A stretch of DNA of 64,000 nucleotides, taken from positions 206,001-270,000 of the forward strand of contig NW_026912108.1 of assembly GCF_963662255.1 (NCBI RefSeq), in the 5' to 3' direction. Position numbers and translations under genes: made by a program. Positions 61,188 through 64,000 of the stretch are shown one piece after another. The stretch comes from Cinclus cinclus (lineage: Eukaryota; Chordata; Aves; Passeriformes; Cinclidae). Numbering within the stretch: position 1 is the first letter of the stretch; the number at the start of each line of letters is the position of its first letter. Below the pieces are notes generated by a model. That model ran no database searches. It saw only the letters and a program-made list of their open reading frames with translations, and was not told where the DNA came from.

Positions 61188-62566
61188 AGGGTCTGTTTCA
61201 CAGCACCCTGGAGAACACGCACTTGAAGAATGCCCTCTCTGCTCCGCAAAAGCTCTGCCACAGTGAAGGTGGAAGAAGCAGCCTGTGGCCACGGGCAGAG
61301 CTGGTCAACAGCTGCGCCTAACTTTGCCAAGCTGCGAGAGCATTCTCAGCCGAGTTCTGCTTTGACAGAGCTATTGCTGAACTTTTGCAGTCCCGGAGGC
61401 TGCTGAAACCAAGGCTGTGTTCTGCCTCTTCATTCTTGCCTTCCTGTGCTCCAGCGAGAAGTGAAGCTCTGGCACGGCATTCAGCTTTGCCGCCTCTCTG
61501 CACGGAAAGCACTAGACAGAACTAGTGTGCTTCGTGCATGCTCTCTCCTCGCTTTTATGGTCACTGCTCTGCTTTTTGCTTGGCAGCGTTCAAAGGGTCC
61601 ACGGCATACCTCTTGCACAGCGAGAGGTGGCCGGCGAGGAATACTTGCTGGCTTAAGTCGTTCCATGCTCAAGGCATTCATCAGAGCAGCACAATGCGGG
61701 AAAAGAGGGGGGAACATTGCAGGACAAATTTCTATGCTGGAACATGATTGTCTGCGAGACAGCTCTCCGCAGCGCTAGTATTTGGCCAGGCTGAAATCAG
61801 CGCCACGGGAAGCCAATCTGACAAGCGGAGTGCAACGAGCGCGGCGATACGGGGCCACTTGGCAGGTGGCCGAAGAAAGACGGCTGCCCCGCGAATGTGG
61901 TGCCAGAAGGCAAGTTTCAGCAGGGCGTTCCGGGCGAGCTTAATGTGTAGCCGCAGTTGTTCTAGGCGAGATTGTAGCCGAGAAGCTTTCCGTCTCCATT
62001 CACGAGACAAGAAAAGCAGAACGCAATGGTCTAGAGGGTTGAGAAGAAAAGTGCTCGTAGCGAGCTCGTTGCGGCAGAAGCGAAAGCCAGGAGCAGCGTG
62101 CTCGCTGCGAGAAGTAGACGGCGCTTCGCCTCCTTGGGAAGGAAATCGCGTCTGGGCACGAACGGCAGCCAGCGAAGCTTCAGAACAGCAGGCTGTTCTG
62201 CTCAGCGTACGAGCCTGAAGTGAGTGGCAAGGGCTAAGGGGACAGTTCCAAGGCATCTAGCTTTCCTGCTAGCAATGCCATTTCTACCCTGCTGTGGAAA
62301 ACATTGTCCTTTGCCCTTCTGCTCCGAGAGGCACAGAGCACCTCGGCAGACGCAGTGCAGAGGGAAAGGACACAGTATCCGAGGGAGCGTGGCGCCGCTT
62401 AGGCGGGCAAAGCAGAAAGGTGCCGCCCGGCACTGGCTTTGACTCCCTGAGCTTCCTTGCTAGGACAGCAGCTGCCGAAAGCTGGCAACTAGGCTGCCAG
62501 AGTGCAGAATGTAGGCGGTCTGGCACGCCTGCTTGCCGAAAGCCAGGATCAGCGAGACAGCGTGCT
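61188..62566. repeat. Monomer 46, long, untyped
   Basis: 1379 bp, block at 62030-62068. Alleles m4g, 290g, 405a/410g, 654g, 835c, 921c, 1132c. It carries the common allele at nearly every site and none of the type markers. Confidence 0.95.
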
Positions 62567-63906
62567 AGGCTCTGTTTCACAGCACCCTGGAGAACACGCA
62601 CTTGAAGAATGCCCTCTCTGCTCCGCAAAAGCTCTGCCACAGTGAAGGTGGAAGAAGCAGCCTGTGGCCACGGGCAGAGCTGGTCAACAGCTGCGCCTAA
62701 CTTTGCCAAGCTGCGAGAGCATTCTCAGCCGAGTTCTGCTTTGACAGAGCTATTGCTGAACTTTTGCAGTCCCGGAGGCTGCTGAAACCAAGGCTGTGTT
62801 CTGCCTCTTCATTCTTGCCTTCCTGTGCTCCAGCGAGAAGTGAAGCTCTGGCACGGCATTCAGCTTTGCCGCCTCTCTGCACGGAAAGCACTAGACAGAA
62901 CTAGTGTGCTTCGTGCATGCTCTCTCCTCGCTTTTATGGTCACTGCTCTGCTTTTTGCTTGGCAGCGTTCAAAGGGTCCACGGCATACCTCTTGCACAGC
63001 GAGAGGTGGCCGGCGAGGAATACTTGCTGGCTTAAGTCGTTCCATGCTCAAGGCATTCATCAGAGCAACACCATGCGGGAAAAGAGGGGGGAACATTGCA
63101 GGACAAATTTCTATGCTGGAACATGATTGTCTGCGAGACAGCTCTCCGCAGCGCTAGTATTTGGCCAGGCTGAAATCAGCGCCACGGGAAGCCAATCTGA
63201 CAAGCGGAGTGCAACGAGCGCGGCGATACGGGGCCACTTGGCAGGTGGCCGAAGAAAGACGGCTGCCCCGCGAATGTGGTGCCAGAAGGCAAGTTTCAGC
63301 AGGGCGTTCCGGGCGAGCTTAATGTGTAGCCGCAGTTGTTCTAGGCGAGATTGTAGCCGAGAAGCTTTCCGTCTCCATTCACGAGACAAGAAAAGCAGAA
63401 CGCAATGGTTGCGGCAGAAGCGAAAGCCAGGAGCAGCGTGCTCGCTGCGAGAAGTAGACGGCGCTTCGCCTCCTTGGGAAGGAAATGGCGTCTGGGCACG
63501 AACGGCAGCCAGCGAAGCTTCAGAACAGCAGGCTGTTCTGCTCAGCGTACGAGCCTGAAGTGAGTGGCAAGGGCTAAGGGGACAGTTCCAAGGCATCTAG
63601 CTTTCCTGCTAGCAATGCCATTTCTACCCTGCTGTGGAAAACATTGTCCTTTGCCCTTCTGCTCCGAGAGGCACAGAGCACCTCGGCAGACGCAGTGTAG
63701 AGGGAAAGGACACAGTATCCGAGGGAGCGTGGCGCCGCTTAGGCGGGCAAAGCAGAAAGGTGCCGCCCGGCACTGGCTTTGACTCCCTGAGCTTCCTTGC
63801 TAGGACAGCAGCTGCCGAAAGCTGGCAACTAGGCTGCCAGAGTGCAGAATGTAGGCGGTCTGGCACGCCTGCTTGCCGAAAGCCAGGATCAGCGAGACAG
63901 CGTGCT
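62567..63906. repeat. Monomer 47, short, hybrid
   Basis: 1340 bp. Alleles m4c, 290g, 410g, 502a/506c but 510c, 654g, 921g, 1132t. It has only two of the three linked changes at m502-510, the sole such case. Confidence 0.95.
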
Positions 63907-64000
63907 AGGCTCTGTTTCACAGCACCCTGGAGAACACGCACTTGAAGAATGCCCTCTCTGCTCCGCAAAAGCTCTGCCACAGTGAAGGTGGAAGAAGCAG
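63907..64000. repeat. Monomer 48, first 94 bases (cut by window end)
   Basis: Matches m1-94 with m4c, 10t and 55c, so it does not follow an F unit. The array clearly continues past the window. Confidence 0.95.

Larger units (their letters stand above)
1..64000. repeat. Tandem satellite array, 1340/1379-bp monomer, 47 full copies plus a 94-bp partial
   Basis: The same sequence recurs head-to-tail from the first to the last base with no spacer. Steps between equivalent bases are 1340, 1379 or 1374 only, and 23 x 1340 + 22 x 1379 + 2 x 1374 = 63,906, leaving 94 bases. Monomers are about 99% identical. Recurrent variable m positions and alleles: 4 c/g, 10 t/c, 55 c/t, 139 g/c, 204 t/c, 290 g/t, 346 g/c, 405 a/c, 410 g/c, 502-506-510 g-a-c/a-c-a, 521 g/t, 561 t/c, 607 a/c, 654 g/t, 663-665 c-g/t-a, 666 g/a, 685 g/t, 718 a/t, 721 and 732 a/t, 835 c/a, the 39-bp block after 842, 879 c/t, 921 c/g, 1013 g/a, 1125 c/g, 1132 c/t, 1156-1162 a-c/g-t, 1321-1322 ga/tt. 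Long-range homogeneity with shuffled alleles is the signature of unequal exchange and gene conversion in a eukaryotic satellite. The monomer family is not one I recognise. No segment longer than 300 bases lies outside the repeat. Confidence 0.98.

Noticed and set aside
1..64000. Ribosomal DNA, tRNA or snRNA tandem cluster
   Set aside because: No stretch resembles rRNA cores, tRNA A/B boxes with a cloverleaf, or snRNA motifs as far as I can read.
1..64000. CRISPR array or bacterial repeat region
   Set aside because: Repeat unit is over a kilobase, there are no spacers, and no cas-like genes are visible.
1..64000. Tandem transposon or LTR element
   Set aside because: No terminal inverted repeats, target duplications, poly-A tail, tRNA primer site or transposase or reverse-transcriptase frame.

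Overview
The whole 64,000-base window is one uninterrupted head-to-tail satellite array. I see no gene, RNA gene, mobile element, CRISPR array or unique flanking DNA. Taking base 1 as monomer start, there are 47 complete monomers (1-63906) and 94 bases of a 48th, all in the same orientation. There are 23 short monomers of 1340 bp, 22 long monomers of 1379 bp and 2 of 1374 bp. The length difference comes from a single 39-bp (or 34-bp) block after monomer position 842. Both array ends lie outside the window.

Monomers are roughly 99% identical. They differ at about 35 mostly two-state sites that are reshuffled between copies, with very few private changes. Using these sites I sort most monomers into types A-G (central), X, H, I, J (left) and a few hybrids. 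By unit number: 1-9 X X H I J X H I D; 10-13 E F G A; 14-18 F G F G A; 19-39 (ABCDEFG) three times; 40-47 C-like, A, B, C-like, then four hybrids. Type names are local to this annotation. Positions written 'm' are relative to the short monomer; in long units add 39 (34 in units 11 and 16) to any m position above 842.

Layout. Bases 1-12138 show a weak 4-monomer period of 5399 bp. Bases 10799-24422 carry the order D-E-F-G-A with local duplications, including a 6812-bp offset repeat. Bases 24423-53030 are three consecutive copies of a 7-monomer higher-order repeat of exactly 9536 bp. They differ at only about 4 (copy 1 vs 2) and 10 (copy 2 vs 3) of the sites I scored. Bases 53031-64000 lose the 7-monomer register and contain recombinant monomers.

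Organism. A homogeneous kilobase-scale satellite with higher-order structure points to a eukaryotic centromeric, pericentromeric or other heterochromatic block. GC is about 55% (estimated from a few lines) and CpG is well retained (75 CpGs by hand count in unit 1). A vertebrate with GC-rich chromosome-specific satellites, such as a bird, would fit, but I do not recognise the monomer and the sequence does not prove the taxon. The many overlapping open frames on both strands are by-products of a GC-rich monomer repeated 47 times and should not be annotated as proteins.
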